64,000 bases of DNA from Streptomyces clavuligerus (GCF_005519465.1 NZ_CP027858.1:2294001-2358000); one strand, 5' to 3'. Shown: positions 49,710 through 58,580, numbered from the stretch's first letter. The notes: a model not told the origin generated them from the sequence alone. Numbers and translations are program-made.

Positions 49710-50987
49710 TCAGGCCAGGCGATCCAGCACGATCGGGGACGGGGTGAAGTCCGTGCCGGCGGGGGCGATGTCGTAGGCCGACGCCAGCGGGGCCAGGGCG
49801 TAGTCGAACTTCTCCGGGGTGTCGGTGTGCAGGGTCAGCAGGGGCTGGCCCGCGGTGACGCGGTCGCCCGGCTTGGCGTGGAGCTCGACGCCCGCGCCCG
49901 CCTGGACCGGGTCCTCCTTGCGGGCGCGGCCCGCGCCCAGGCGCCAGGCGGCGATGCCGATGTCGTAGGCGTCGAGGCGGGTCAGCACACCGGAGGCGGG
50001 GGCGGTGACGACATGCCGCTCGCGGGCGACGGGCAGTTCCGCGTCCGGGTCGCCGCCCTGGGCGGAGATCATCCGGCGCCAGACGTCCATGGCGGAGCCG
50101 TCGGCGAGGGCCTTCGCCGGGTCGGCGTCCTTGACCCCGGCGGCGTCGAGCATCTCGCGGGCCAGCGCGAGGGTCAGCTCCACGACATCGGCGGGGCCGC
50201 CGCCCGCGAGGACCTCGACGGACTCGCGGACCTCCAGGGCGTTGCCCGCCGTCAGCCCGAGCGGGGTCGACATGTCGGTGAGGAGCGCGACGGTCCGCAC
50301 CCCGCTGTCGGTGCCCAGGGCCACCATGGTGGAGGCCAGCTCACGGGCGTCGTCGAGGTTCTTCATAAAGGCGCCGGAGCCGACCTTGACGTCCAGGACC
50401 AGCGAGCCGGTGCCCTCGGCGATCTTCTTGGACATGATGGAGGAGGCGATCAGCGGGATCGCCTCGACCGTGCCGGTGACATCGCGCAGCGCGTAGAGCT
50501 TCTTGTCGGCGGGGGCGAGGCCGTCGCCCGCCGCGCAGATGACCGCGCCGGTGGTGTCGAGGACGTGCAGCATCTCCTCGTTGGAGAGCAGCGCCCGCCA
50601 GCCGGGGATGGACTCCAGCTTGTCCAGGGTGCCGCCGGTGTGGCCGAGGCCCCGGCCGGAGAGCTGGGGCACGGCGGCGCCGCACGCGGCGACCAGCGGG
50701 GCGAGCGGCAGGGTGATCTTGTCGCCGACGCCGCCGGTGGAGTGCTTGTCGGCGGTGGGGCGGGAGAGCGCGTCAAAGTTCATCCGCTCGCCGGAGGCGA
50801 TCATCGCGGCGGTCCAGCGGGCGATCTCCGTCCGGTTCATCCCGTTGAGGAGGATCGCCATCGCCAGCGACGACATCTGCTCGTCGGCGACCTCGCCCCG
50901 GGTGTACGCGTCGATCACCCAGTCGATCTGCTCGGGGCTCAGCTCCCCGCGGTCCCGCTTGGTCCGGATGACGGAGATGACGTCCAT
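49710..50987 (-). CDS. deoA: Thymidine phosphorylase
   Basis: 425 residues from ATG 50987 with ggagg. Cleaves thymidine or deoxyuridine with phosphate. Visible: MDVISVIRTKRDRGELSPEQIDWVI, ADKHSTGGVGDKITLPLAPLVAACG (phosphate loop), GLGHTGGTLDKLESIPG, DVTGTVEAIPLIASSIMSKKIAEG, LVLDVKVGSGAFMK, and the C-terminal PYNP domain with GAGRARKEDPVQAGAG. Last gene of the importer-cdd cluster; a 14-bp-stem hairpin separates it from cdd, so its level may be set by attenuation or its own promoter. Products feed the mutase and DeoC. Confidence 0.97.
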   Translation of the reverse strand: MDVISVIRTKRDRGELSPEQIDWVIDAYTRGEVADEQMSSLAMAILLNGMNRTEIARWTAAMIASGERMNFDALSRPTADKHSTGGVGDKITLPLAPLVAACGAAVPQLSGRGLGHTGGTLDKLESIPGWRALLSNEEMLHVLDTTGAVICAAGDGLAPADKKLYALRDVTGTVEAIPLIASSIMSKKIAEGTGSLVLDVKVGSGAFMKNLDDARELASTMVALGTDSGVRTVALLTDMSTPLGLTAGNALEVRESVEVLAGGGPADVVELTLALAREMLDAAGVKDADPAKALADGSAMDVWRRMISAQGGDPDAELPVARERHVVTAPASGVLTRLDAYDIGIAAWRLGAGRARKEDPVQAGAGVELHAKPGDRVTAGQPLLTLHTDTPEKFDYALAPLASAYDIAPAGTDFTPSPIVLDRLA

Positions 50988-51044
50988 GGATTTCCTCCAG
51001 AGTCGCGACGTGCGCGCTCTGCGCGCAGAAAGATCGAGGGTGCA

Positions 51045-51080
51045 GCCACGGCCCCTCCACCGGGGCGGAGGGGCCGTGGC
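51045..51080 (-). terminator. Hairpin between cdd and deoA
   Basis: gccacggcccctcc / ggaggggccgtggc, a perfect 14-bp stem with an 8-base loop in the 99-base gap. It may terminate part of the importer-cdd transcripts. Confidence 0.65.
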
Positions 51081-51086
51081 GAGGGT

Positions 51087-51488
51087 TCACGCCAGGTGTG
51101 CCGGGCCGAAGGGCTGGGGCAGGAGCTGCTCCAGCGTGACGATCCCGCCGGGGGTGTCGAGCAGCAGCCCGGGGCCCCCGAACTCGTACAGGAGCTGACG
51201 GCAGCGGCCACAGGGGACCAGCGGCCCGCCCGTGCGGTCCACGCAGGTGAAGTGGGTCAGCCGGCCACCGCCGCCCGCCTGGAGCGCGGAGACGAGACCG
51301 CACTCGGCGCAGAGCGAGAGGCCGTAGGAAGCGTTCTCGACATTGCAGCCGGTGACCGTGCGGCCGTCGTCGACCAGCGCGGCCACGCCGACCGGGAAAC
51401 CCGAGTAGGGCGCGTACGCGCGGGCCATGGCCGCGCGCGCCTGAACCCGCAGGGCCTCCCAGTCGAACCCGGCCGCCGCCGTCGTCAC
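51087..51488 (-). CDS. cdd: Cytidine deaminase
   Basis: 133 residues from GTG 51488, overlapping the permease stop by four bases. Converts (deoxy)cytidine to (deoxy)uridine. Homotetrameric class: YAPYSGFPVGVAALVDDG, TGCNVENASYGLSLCAECGLV (zinc Cys and catalytic Glu in CAE), and LVPCGRCRQLLYEF with the two further zinc Cys. Length is normal. Coupling to the nucleoside importer fits intake followed by deamination. Confidence 0.96.
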   Translation of the reverse strand: MTTAAAGFDWEALRVQARAAMARAYAPYSGFPVGVAALVDDGRTVTGCNVENASYGLSLCAECGLVSALQAGGGGRLTHFTCVDRTGGPLVPCGRCRQLLYEFGGPGLLLDTPGGIVTLEQLLPQPFGPAHLA

Positions 51489-52774
51489 TTGCCCTGGCCC
51501 TTGCGGTAGCGCATGCCGTCCGCCTTGGGCATTCTCAGCCGTTGCGCGGAGAGCGAGAGCACCAGCAGGGTCACCACATACGGGGTCGCGGCCACGAACT
51601 CGGTCGGGACCACGTCCGTGCCGAGGTACCAGGCCAGCACGGCCAGGCCGATGACTCCGCTGATCGCGCCCTGGAGGTAGCTCTTGCGGTAGAGCTTCCA
51701 GACGGCGAGGACGATCAGGACCACGACGAGCAGGAGCAGCAGCGCGTGGACGGACTCGCCGCCGTTGCGGAGCTGGAGGGCGTCGGCGTAGCCGAAGAGG
51801 CCCGCGCCCATGGCGAGGCCGCCGGGGCGCCAGTTGCCGAAGATCATCGCCGCGAGGCCGATGTAACCGCGGCCACCGGTCTGGCCCTCGTTGTAGATGT
51901 GCGAGGTGACCAGCGACAGGAAGGCGCCGCCGAGGCCCGCCATACCGCCGGAGACGATCACGGCGATGTACTTGTACTTGTAGACGTTGACGCCGAGGGA
52001 CTCCGCGGCGATCGGGTTCTCGCCGCAGGAGCGCAGCCGCAGACCGAACGCGGACTTCCACAGCACCACGAAGGTGCCGACGAAGAGCAGCACGGCCACG
52101 ATCGTGAGCAGCGAGACATCGGTGACCAGACCGGCGAGGATGCCCGCGAGGTCGGAGACGAAGAACCACCCGTGGTCCTCGATCGACTTCAACCCGTCGG
52201 AGAGGCCGGGGACGGTGATGTCGGCGATGCTGTCCGCCGGTGGGGACTGCTTGGGGCTGCCGCCCTTCTCCAGGGCCTCACCGGTGTTGAACCAGAGCTT
52301 GGCGAGGTAGGTGGTGAACCCGAGCGCCAGGATGTTGATCGCGATACCGGAGATGATGTGGTCCACGCCGAAGGTGACCGTGGCGACCGCGTGCAGCAGA
52401 CCGCCGAGCATGCCGCCCAGCACACCGGCGAGCACGCCGATCCAGGGGTTGGTCTGCCAGCCCGCCCAGGCGCCGAAGAAGGTGCCCAGGATCATCATGC
52501 CTTCGAGGCCGATGTTGACCACACCGGCGCGCTCGGCCCACAGACCGCCGAGACCGGCGAGACCGATCGGCACCGCCATCGCCAGCGCCGTGCTGATCTG
52601 GCCGGAGGAGGTGATGTCCTCGGCCCCGGTGATGACGCGCACCGCGGACAGGGCCAGCAGCGCGCCCGCGATGATCAGCAGGATCACCGGGAAGGAGAGG
52701 CGGACACGGCCGCCCTTGCCACCGCTCACCTTGGGTGCGGCGGGCGGCGGGGTGGAAGTCGCCGTGGCGCTCAC
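51485..52774 (-). CDS. Nucleoside ABC transporter permease 2
   Basis: 429 residues from GTG 52774, overlapping the first permease by four bases. BPD_transp_2 (RbsC/LivH-like) permease: GLGGLWAERAGVVNIGLEGMMILGTFFGAWAGW, GVDHIISGIAINILALGFTTYLA, FGLRLRSCGENPIAAESLGVNVYKYKY, GGMAGLGGAFLSL. About 9-10 helices. The signature GEN-P-AAESLG is typical of the BmpA-linked nucleoside/guanosine importers (NupQ-like). Part of the ATPase-permease-permease-cdd chain. Confidence 0.95.
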   Translation of the reverse strand: MSATATSTPPPAAPKVSGGKGGRVRLSFPVILLIIAGALLALSAVRVITGAEDITSSGQISTALAMAVPIGLAGLGGLWAERAGVVNIGLEGMMILGTFFGAWAGWQTNPWIGVLAGVLGGMLGGLLHAVATVTFGVDHIISGIAINILALGFTTYLAKLWFNTGEALEKGGSPKQSPPADSIADITVPGLSDGLKSIEDHGWFFVSDLAGILAGLVTDVSLLTIVAVLLFVGTFVVLWKSAFGLRLRSCGENPIAAESLGVNVYKYKYIAVIVSGGMAGLGGAFLSLVTSHIYNEGQTGGRGYIGLAAMIFGNWRPGGLAMGAGLFGYADALQLRNGGESVHALLLLLVVVLIVLAVWKLYRKSYLQGAISGVIGLAVLAWYLGTDVVPTEFVAATPYVVTLLVLSLSAQRLRMPKADGMRYRKGQGK

Positions 52775-53883
52775 GCCGACACCTCCTGCTGGTCGGAGTT
52801 ACGGGCCTGGGCGGCGAGCTTGGCGCCGACCTGCCGTTGCTGGAGCTTGAGGCCGTAGCGGCGCACGACCTCGTAGGCGATGACGACGCACAGGACGATG
52901 ACGCCCTGGATGACGCCGACGATCTCCTTGTCGTAGCCCTGGAATTCGAGCTGGCCGCTGCCGCGCTCCAGGAAGGCCCACAGCAGCGCGCCGAGGGCGA
53001 TGCCGACCGGGTGGTTGCGGCCGAGCAGGGCGATGGCGATACCGGTGAAGCCGACGCCGACCGGGAAGTCGCCGCTGTACTCGTAGCTCTCGTTGAGCAG
53101 CGTCGGCATGCCGACCAGACCGGCCATGGCGCCGGAGATCAGCATGGAGGTGACGACCATGCGCTTGACGTTGACGCCGCTGGCCTCGGCGGCGGAGCCG
53201 GACTGGCCGACGGTGCGCAGGTCGAAGCCGAAGCGGGTGCGGGAGAGGGTGAACCAGTAGCCGATGCCCGCGATCACGGCGACCACGATGAAGCCCCAGA
53301 CCGGGGCCGGGGTGGTCGGGAACTCGAAGAAGTGCGCGGACTCCGGCAGCGGCTTGGTCGCGATCTTGGTCCCGGCGGCGTCCAGGTGGCCGAGGCGGCC
53401 CTGCTGGAGGAGGTAGCCGATGATCGCGGTCGCGATCGCGTTCAGCATGATCGTGGAGACGACCTCGCTGACGCCCCGGGTGACCTTGAGGACACCCGCG
53501 ATACCGGCCCACATCGCGCCGACGAGCATGGCGCAGATGATGATCATCGGGATCTGGAGCGGGGCGGGCAGGGTCACCGCGCCGCCGAGGGCCGCGGCGA
53601 AGAAGGCCGCGAGCCGGTACTGGCCGTCCACACCGATGTTGAACAGGTTCATCCGGAAGCCGACGGCGACCGCGATGCCCGCCAGGTAGTACGTGGTGGC
53701 CTTGTTCAGGATGTAGACCTGGCTGTCCGACTTCGAGCCGTAGTCGAACATGATGCCGAACGCGTTGAACGGTTCCTTGCCGGTCGCCAGCAGCACCAGC
53801 GCGGTGACCAGGAACGCGACGACGATCGCGAGCAGCGGGGCGGCGATCCCCAGGAGCACCCGCTCCTTGTCGAACTTCTTCAT
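52771..53883 (-). CDS. Nucleoside ABC transporter permease 1
   Basis: 370 residues from ATG 53883, overlapping the ATPase stop (atga). NupP-like permease: helix 1 LGIAAPLLAIVVAFLVTALVLLATG, AGIAVAVGFRMNLFNIGVDGQYRLAAFFAA, GVLKVTRGVSEVVSTIMLNAIA, RTVGQSGSAAEASGVNVKRMVVTS. Longer soluble loop near 175-195 (AAGTKIATKPLPESAHF), as in homologues. Pairs with permease 2 to form the membrane channel. Confidence 0.95.
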   Translation of the reverse strand: MKKFDKERVLLGIAAPLLAIVVAFLVTALVLLATGKEPFNAFGIMFDYGSKSDSQVYILNKATTYYLAGIAVAVGFRMNLFNIGVDGQYRLAAFFAAALGGAVTLPAPLQIPMIIICAMLVGAMWAGIAGVLKVTRGVSEVVSTIMLNAIATAIIGYLLQQGRLGHLDAAGTKIATKPLPESAHFFEFPTTPAPVWGFIVVAVIAGIGYWFTLSRTRFGFDLRTVGQSGSAAEASGVNVKRMVVTSMLISGAMAGLVGMPTLLNESYEYSGDFPVGVGFTGIAIALLGRNHPVGIALGALLWAFLERGSGQLEFQGYDKEIVGVIQGVIVLCVVIAYEVVRRYGLKLQQRQVGAKLAAQARNSDQQEVSA

Positions 53884-55544
53884 CGGTCCTCTCCCCCGCC
53901 CTGGGGGTCGTCGCCGCCGGTGTCGGCGGCGTCGGTGGCGTCGTGGTGTTCCAGATGGCCGGAGGCCGCGCCGGTCATGGCCGAGCCCAGCTCCTCGGGG
54001 GTGATGTCGGCCGGGTCGGCGTCCGCCACCAGCCGGCCGCGGTACATGACCCGCAGGGTGTCGGAGAGCCCGATCAGCTCGTCCAGGTCGGCGGAGATCA
54101 GCAGGACCGCCAGGCCCTCGCGGCGGGCCTCGCGGATCTGGTCCCAGATCTGCGCCTGCGCGCCGACGTCCACGCCCCGGGTGGGGTGGGCCGCGATCAG
54201 CAGCTTGGGCCGGTGGCTCATCTCGCGGCCGACGATCAGCTTCTGCTGGTTGCCGCCGGAGAGCGAGGCCGCGGTGACGTCGATGCCGGGGGTGCGGACG
54301 TCGTACTCGCGCACGATCCGCTCGGTGTCGGCGCGGGCCGCCCGGAGGTCGAGGAAGGCGCCCTTGCTGTTGGGGCGCTCGGTGACATGGCCGAGGATGC
54401 GGTTCTCCCAGAGGGGGGCCTCCAGGAGCAGACCGTGCCGGTGGCGGTCCTCGGGGATGACGCCGATGCCGTCCTCGCGGCGCTTGCGGGTCGGCAGGGC
54501 GGCGATGTCCTCGCCGTCGAAGACGAGGGTGCCGCTGTCCAGGTGGCGCATCCCCATGATCGCCTCGACCAGCTCGGACTGGCCGTTGCCCTCCACTCCG
54601 GCGATGCCGAGGACCTCGCCCTGGTGGATGGTGAAGTCGATGCCGTCGAGCACCGCGCGGACCACCCCGTCGGGGTCGGTCGCGGTCATCCGCAGCCCCT
54701 CGACGGTGAGCATCGGGACATCGGTGACCGTGGACTCACGGGTCTCCGGCGAGGGCAGTTCGCTGCCCACCATCAGCTCGGCGAGCTGCTTGGGGGTGGT
54801 GGAGGCCGGGTCGGCGGTGCCGACCGTGGTGCCCCGGCGGATCACCGTGATGTCGTCGGCGACCGACAGCACCTCGCCCAGCTTGTGCGAGATGAAGATG
54901 ACCGTGAGGCCCTCGGCCTTGAGCTCGCGCAGATTGTCGAAGAGGGCGTCGACCTCCTGCGGGACCAGGACGGCGGTCGGCTCGTCCAGGATCAGGATGC
55001 GCGCGCCGCGGTAGAGGACCTTGAGGATCTCCACCCGCTGGCGGTCGGCGACGCCCAGGTCCTCGACCATGACATCGGGCCGCACATTGAGCCCGTACGC
55101 GTCCGAGATCTCCTTGATCTTCGCGCGGGCCCGGTCGCCGATCCCGTACAGCTTCTCGGAGCCGAGAACGACGTTCTCCAGGACCGTGAGGTAGTCGGCG
55201 AGCATGAAGTGCTGGTGCACCATGCCGATGCCGCAGGCGATGGCGTCCCCGGGGGTGTGGAAGGAGACGTCCTGGCCATCGATGGTGATCGTGCCCTCGT
55301 CCGGCTTCTGCATGCCGTAGAGGATCTTCATCAGGGTGGACTTGCCTGCGCCGTTCTCACCCATGAGGGCGTGGACGGTGCCGCGGGTCACGGTGATGTC
55401 GATGTCGTGGTTGGCCACGACGCCGGGGAAGCGTTTGGTGATGCCGCGCAGCTCCACGGCGTTGGGGCTGCTGGGCCTGTCGGCGGCCTGCGGACTGCTG
55501 GACGGTTTGATGGCGCACTCTCCAGGACTGGAGCGGAGGAGCAT
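53880..55544 (-). CDS. Nucleoside ABC transporter ATP-binding protein (two ABC domains)
   Basis: 554 residues from ATG 55544; no good ribosome site precedes it, and the first 25 residues are poorly conserved in type, so the start may lie slightly downstream. RbsA-type duplicated ATPase: domain 1 with Walker A GENGAGKST, Q-loop MVHQHFMLAD, signature-like region LGVADRQRVEI, Walker B ILILDEPTAVL; domain 2 with degenerate Walker A GVEGNGQSE, signature LSGGNQQKLIVG, and HPTRGVDVGA. This is the pattern of BmpA-linked nucleoside importers. First gene of the importer operon, with an operator palindrome 43 bases upstream. Confidence 0.95.
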   Translation of the reverse strand: MLLRSSPGECAIKPSSSPQAADRPSSPNAVELRGITKRFPGVVANHDIDITVTRGTVHALMGENGAGKSTLMKILYGMQKPDEGTITIDGQDVSFHTPGDAIACGIGMVHQHFMLADYLTVLENVVLGSEKLYGIGDRARAKIKEISDAYGLNVRPDVMVEDLGVADRQRVEILKVLYRGARILILDEPTAVLVPQEVDALFDNLRELKAEGLTVIFISHKLGEVLSVADDITVIRRGTTVGTADPASTTPKQLAELMVGSELPSPETRESTVTDVPMLTVEGLRMTATDPDGVVRAVLDGIDFTIHQGEVLGIAGVEGNGQSELVEAIMGMRHLDSGTLVFDGEDIAALPTRKRREDGIGVIPEDRHRHGLLLEAPLWENRILGHVTERPNSKGAFLDLRAARADTERIVREYDVRTPGIDVTAASLSGGNQQKLIVGREMSHRPKLLIAAHPTRGVDVGAQAQIWDQIREARREGLAVLLISADLDELIGLSDTLRVMYRGRLVADADPADITPEELGSAMTGAASGHLEHHDATDAADTGGDDPQGGGEDR

Positions 55545-55585
55545 GAGGCGGGTCGGTGGCGGGCAAACTATCGCGCGGAGAGGGA

Positions 55586-55599
55586 GCTACGCGCGTAGC
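55586..55599. promoter_or_regulatory. CTACGCGCGTAG palindrome before the nucleoside importer operon
   Basis: Contains the exact 12-mer at 55587-55598, extended to a 14-bp palindrome g...c. It lies 43 bases upstream of the ATPase start and downstream of the bmpA terminator, so it belongs to a separate promoter. Confidence 0.8.
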
Positions 55600-55652
55600 G
55601 CCGCCAGATCGTGCAGGAACCGGACGCAGAGCATCCGATTCCACACGCGCGT

Positions 55653-55692
55653 CGGGGCCCGGAGGACGGCACGGCCGCTCGTCCGGGCCCCG
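55653..55692 (-). terminator. Terminator after bmpA
   Basis: cggggcccgga / tccgggccccg, a perfect 11-bp stem with an 18-base loop, 13 bases beyond the bmpA stop. It separates bmpA from the importer operon. Confidence 0.75.
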
Positions 55693-55705
55693 ATGGCAGC
55701 GGCGA

Positions 55706-56758
55706 TCAGGTGGTGGTCTTGACCTTGATCTGGCCGTCGATGATCTTCTTCTTCGCCTCGTCGATCTTGCCCTGGATGTCCTTCAGGTGGCCACCCGTGG
55801 TGGTGAGGCTGACACCGTCCTCGGCGAGGGTGTAGGCGTGGGTGCCGGTCAGCGGCTTGCCGTCCTTGACGGACTTGGCCAGCGCGAAGACACCCGCGTC
55901 CACGTTCTTGACGACCGAGGTCAGGATGGTGGAGGCGTACTTCGCCAGCGCCGGGTCCTTGGCCTGGTCCGAGTCGACGCCGATGGACCAGGCGCCCTTC
56001 TTGCCCGCCACGGCCTCGATCGCGCCGGCGCCGGAGCCGCCCGCCGCGGTGTAGATGACGTCCATGCCCTTGTCGAGCATGCCCTGGGCGGCGGCGCGGC
56101 CCCGGTCGGGGCTGCCGAAGCCGGACAGGTCCGTGCCGTAGCTCAGGTACTGGAGCTGGACCTTCGCCTTGGGGTTGGTGTCCAGGACACCCTGCTCGAA
56201 GCCCGCGGCGAACTTCTTGATCAGCGGCAGGTCGACACCGCCGATGAAGCCGACCTTGCCGTCCTTGGACTTCAGGGCGGCGGCGACACCGGCGAGGTAC
56301 GAGCCCTGCTCCTCGGCGAAGACGATGCTGTCGACGTTCTTGTGCTCGGAGATCGAGTCGACCATGCCGAACGTCGTCTTCGGGAACTGCACGGCGACCT
56401 TGTCGACCGCGTCCTTGTAGGCGAAGCCGACGGCGAAGACGGGGTTGAAGCCGCCCTTCGCCAGCGAGGCGAGGCGGGCCTCACGGTCGGCGGGGGTCTC
56501 GCCGTGCTTGGCGGTCAGCTCCTTGGTCTCCGCGCCCAGCTCGGCCTTGGCCTTGTCCAGACCGCGGGCGGCGGAGTCGTTGAAGGAGTTGTCGCCACGG
56601 CCGCCGACGTCGTAGGCCATACCGATCTTGAGCTTGCCCGCGGCGTCCCCCGAGCCGGAGCCCGTGTCCTCGGTGGAGGACTCTCCGCACGCGGTGGCGG
56701 TGAAAGCGAGGGCCGCGGTCGCGATGCACGCGGCAGTGATCTTGGATACCCGGCGCAA
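55706..56758 (-). CDS. bmpA: BmpA-family nucleoside-binding lipoprotein
   Basis: 350 residues from TTG 56758 (LRRVSKITAACIATAAL), with aaggga about ten bases upstream. The ORF extends to 56857, but that stretch carries the operator and lacks signal-peptide logic. Lipobox ATAC (Cys about 22), then a Ser/Gly/Asp linker, then the PBP1-Med domain: KIGMAYDVGGRGDNSFNDSAARGL, VFAVGFAYKDAVDKVA, GMVDSISEHKNVDSIVFAEEQGSYLAGVAA, GFIGGVDLPLIKKFAAGFEQG, VIYTAAGGSGAGAIEAV. The ligand is probably purine and pyrimidine nucleosides, as for PnrA/BmpA proteins. Confidence 0.95.
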   Translation of the reverse strand: MRRVSKITAACIATAALAFTATACGESSTEDTGSGSGDAAGKLKIGMAYDVGGRGDNSFNDSAARGLDKAKAELGAETKELTAKHGETPADREARLASLAKGGFNPVFAVGFAYKDAVDKVAVQFPKTTFGMVDSISEHKNVDSIVFAEEQGSYLAGVAAALKSKDGKVGFIGGVDLPLIKKFAAGFEQGVLDTNPKAKVQLQYLSYGTDLSGFGSPDRGRAAAQGMLDKGMDVIYTAAGGSGAGAIEAVAGKKGAWSIGVDSDQAKDPALAKYASTILTSVVKNVDAGVFALAKSVKDGKPLTGTHAYTLAEDGVSLTTTGGHLKDIQGKIDEAKKKIIDGQIKVKTTT

Positions 56759-56822
56759 GAGAAGGGGTCCCTTCGAGACTGACCGAAAGCGCCTCTTCCC
56801 GGCGCTGGTTTTGTCGCGATCG

Positions 56823-56834
56823 TAACGCGCGTAG
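56823..56834. promoter_or_regulatory. Half-conserved CTACGCGCGTAG site before bmpA
   Basis: taacgcgcgtag keeps the acgcgcgt core and the right half exactly; the first two bases differ. It lies 65 bases before the TTG start, next to AT-rich atgtcagttaaag. The rest of the gap 56759-57212 shows a small gcggcg/cgccgc hairpin at 57159-57174 and no gene. Confidence 0.6.
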
Positions 56835-57212
56835 ATGTCAGTTAAAGCCCTGTTCATGAGTCGTTATCGGATCGTCGCGAACGGACCCGCGCGGCGACTC
56901 AGCGTAGCGCGCCGGGCACGGTAGAGGCCGCTGCGGGACGGGGCGGCCGGGCCTGCGCGGATACCCTCCCCGCGGCCGGGGAACGGCCCTCTGCCGTCGT
57001 CCCGGCGCGGTCGCCCACTCGTGGTGGCGGAGCCGGGCACGGAACGGTACGGATTCCCGGGAACTCCCTCGGAGCATGGCCGGATCTCGACGATTCTCTG
57101 GGAGTTTTCTCCGGTTATGGAGAGGGAGGAGAGGGATACGGAGGGCGGGCGATGGGACGCGGCGTGTACGCCGCTCGACTGCGGGGTAACGGGGGCGTCC
57201 CGGGTACGGGGG

Positions 57213-58580
57213 TCAGTTCCGGGGGACGTCCAGCAGGGCGGCGGCCGTGAACAGCTCGACGCCGACCTCGATCGCGTACTCGTCGACGTCGAAGTCGCCC
57301 CGGTGCAGATCGCGCTGCGCGGTGTCGCCGGGGGTGCGCACACCCAGCCGGGCCATCGCGCCCGGGACGTGCTCCAGGTACCAGGAGAAGTCCTCGCCGC
57401 CCAGGCTCTGTTCCGTGTCCTCGACCGCGTACACGCCCCGGCGGGCGGTCTGTGCCTCGCGCAGCAGCTCGGCGACGACCGGGTCGTTGACCACCGGCGG
57501 AACCCCGCGCACATAGGTGACCTCGGGCTTGGCCCCGTAGAGCCGGGCGATCTCGTCGACGGCGGTATGCACCAGGTCGGGGGCGGCGCGCCAGCTCGGC
57601 AGGTCCAGGCAGCGCACGGTCCCGGACAGCTCGGCGTGCTGGGGGATCACATTGCAGGCGTGCCCGGCGGCGATCCGGCCCCAGGTGACGGCGAGCCCCG
57701 CGCGGGCGTCCACCCGCCGGGAGAGCAGCGCCGGGACCTCGGCGGCCACCTTCGCCGCCGCCGTGACCAGGTCGGTGGTCAGATGGGGGCGGGCGGTGTG
57801 GCCGCCGGGCCCGTCGAGGGCGATCTCCAGCCGGTCGCAGGCGGAGGTGATGGGACCGGGGCGCAGGCCGATGACGCCCGCGTCCACCTTGGGGTCGCAG
57901 TGCACCGCGATGATCTTGCCGACGCCGTCCAGGGCCCCGGCGTCGATGACGTCGGTGGCGCCGCCCGGCAGCACCTCCTCGGCGGGCTGGAAGATCAGCC
58001 GTACCGGGCGCGGCAGCAGCCCCTGCCGGTGCAGTTCGGCGAGGACGAGACCGGCGCCGAGGACGGCCGTGGTGTGGACGTCGTGGCCGCAGGCGTGGGC
58101 CCGTTCGGGCACGGTGGAGCGGTAGGCCACACCGGCCTTGGTGTCCGGGATGGGCAGCGCGTCGATGTCCGCGCGCAGGGCGAGCAGTGGCGTTTCGCCG
58201 CTCAGGCCGGCGTTCAGGTCACCGCTCAGATCGCCGCTCAGGCCGGCGATCGGCTCCCGGGCCGCCGCCGGGACCGGGCCGCCGCCGGGGGCGGCGTCCG
58301 GCGCGGCTCCGTGCGGGGGTGTCTCGTTCCGCGCACCGATGTCCTCGCGTACGCCGATGTCACAGACGAGCCCGGTGCCGGTCGGGAGCACCCGGGGCCT
58401 GAGCCCGGCCCGTTCCAGGCGTTCCTTGAGGGCGGCGGTGGTGCGGAATTCCTGGTTGCCGAGCTCGGGGTGCATATGCAGATCGCGGCGGAAGGCGATC
58501 AGCTCGTCGCGCAGGGCGGTGGACAGTGTGCCGGGCAGTGCGGCGCTCCCGGGCAGATCGGTTTCGGGCTCGCGGGACAT
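57213..58580 (-). CDS. M20-family amidohydrolase (peptidase M20D)
   Basis: 455 residues from ATG 58580. Hydrolyses amide bonds of N-acyl amino acids or similar compounds. Visible: FRRDLHMHPELGNQEF, LALRADIDALPI, HACGHDVHTTAVLGA (zinc-binding CGHD), IFQPAEEVLPGG (catalytic Glu), VHCDPKVDAGVIG, GPGGHTARPHLTTD (dimerisation lid), GGEDFSWYLEHVPG with the last metal ligand. An insert of about 45 residues near 80-125 is Ala/Pro/Gly-rich and holds three GLSGxL-type repeats (GLSGDLSGDLNAGLSG), not part of the family. Monocistronic; bmpA lies downstream. Confidence 0.93.
   Translation of the reverse strand: MSREPETDLPGSAALPGTLSTALRDELIAFRRDLHMHPELGNQEFRTTAALKERLERAGLRPRVLPTGTGLVCDIGVREDIGARNETPPHGAAPDAAPGGGPVPAAAREPIAGLSGDLSGDLNAGLSGETPLLALRADIDALPIPDTKAGVAYRSTVPERAHACGHDVHTTAVLGAGLVLAELHRQGLLPRPVRLIFQPAEEVLPGGATDVIDAGALDGVGKIIAVHCDPKVDAGVIGLRPGPITSACDRLEIALDGPGGHTARPHLTTDLVTAAAKVAAEVPALLSRRVDARAGLAVTWGRIAAGHACNVIPQHAELSGTVRCLDLPSWRAAPDLVHTAVDEIARLYGAKPEVTYVRGVPPVVNDPVVAELLREAQTARRGVYAVEDTEQSLGGEDFSWYLEHVPGAMARLGVRTPGDTAQRDLHRGDFDVDEYAIEVGVELFTAAALLDVPRN

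Noticed and set aside
51413..51422. tacgcgcggg inside cdd as a further operator copy
   Set aside because: Only the left half fits and it lies in conserved coding sequence (YAPYSGF region).
56759..56857. Upstream ATG for bmpA at 56857
   Set aside because: It would place the operator inside the gene and put about 33 residues before a perfectly good lipoprotein signal.
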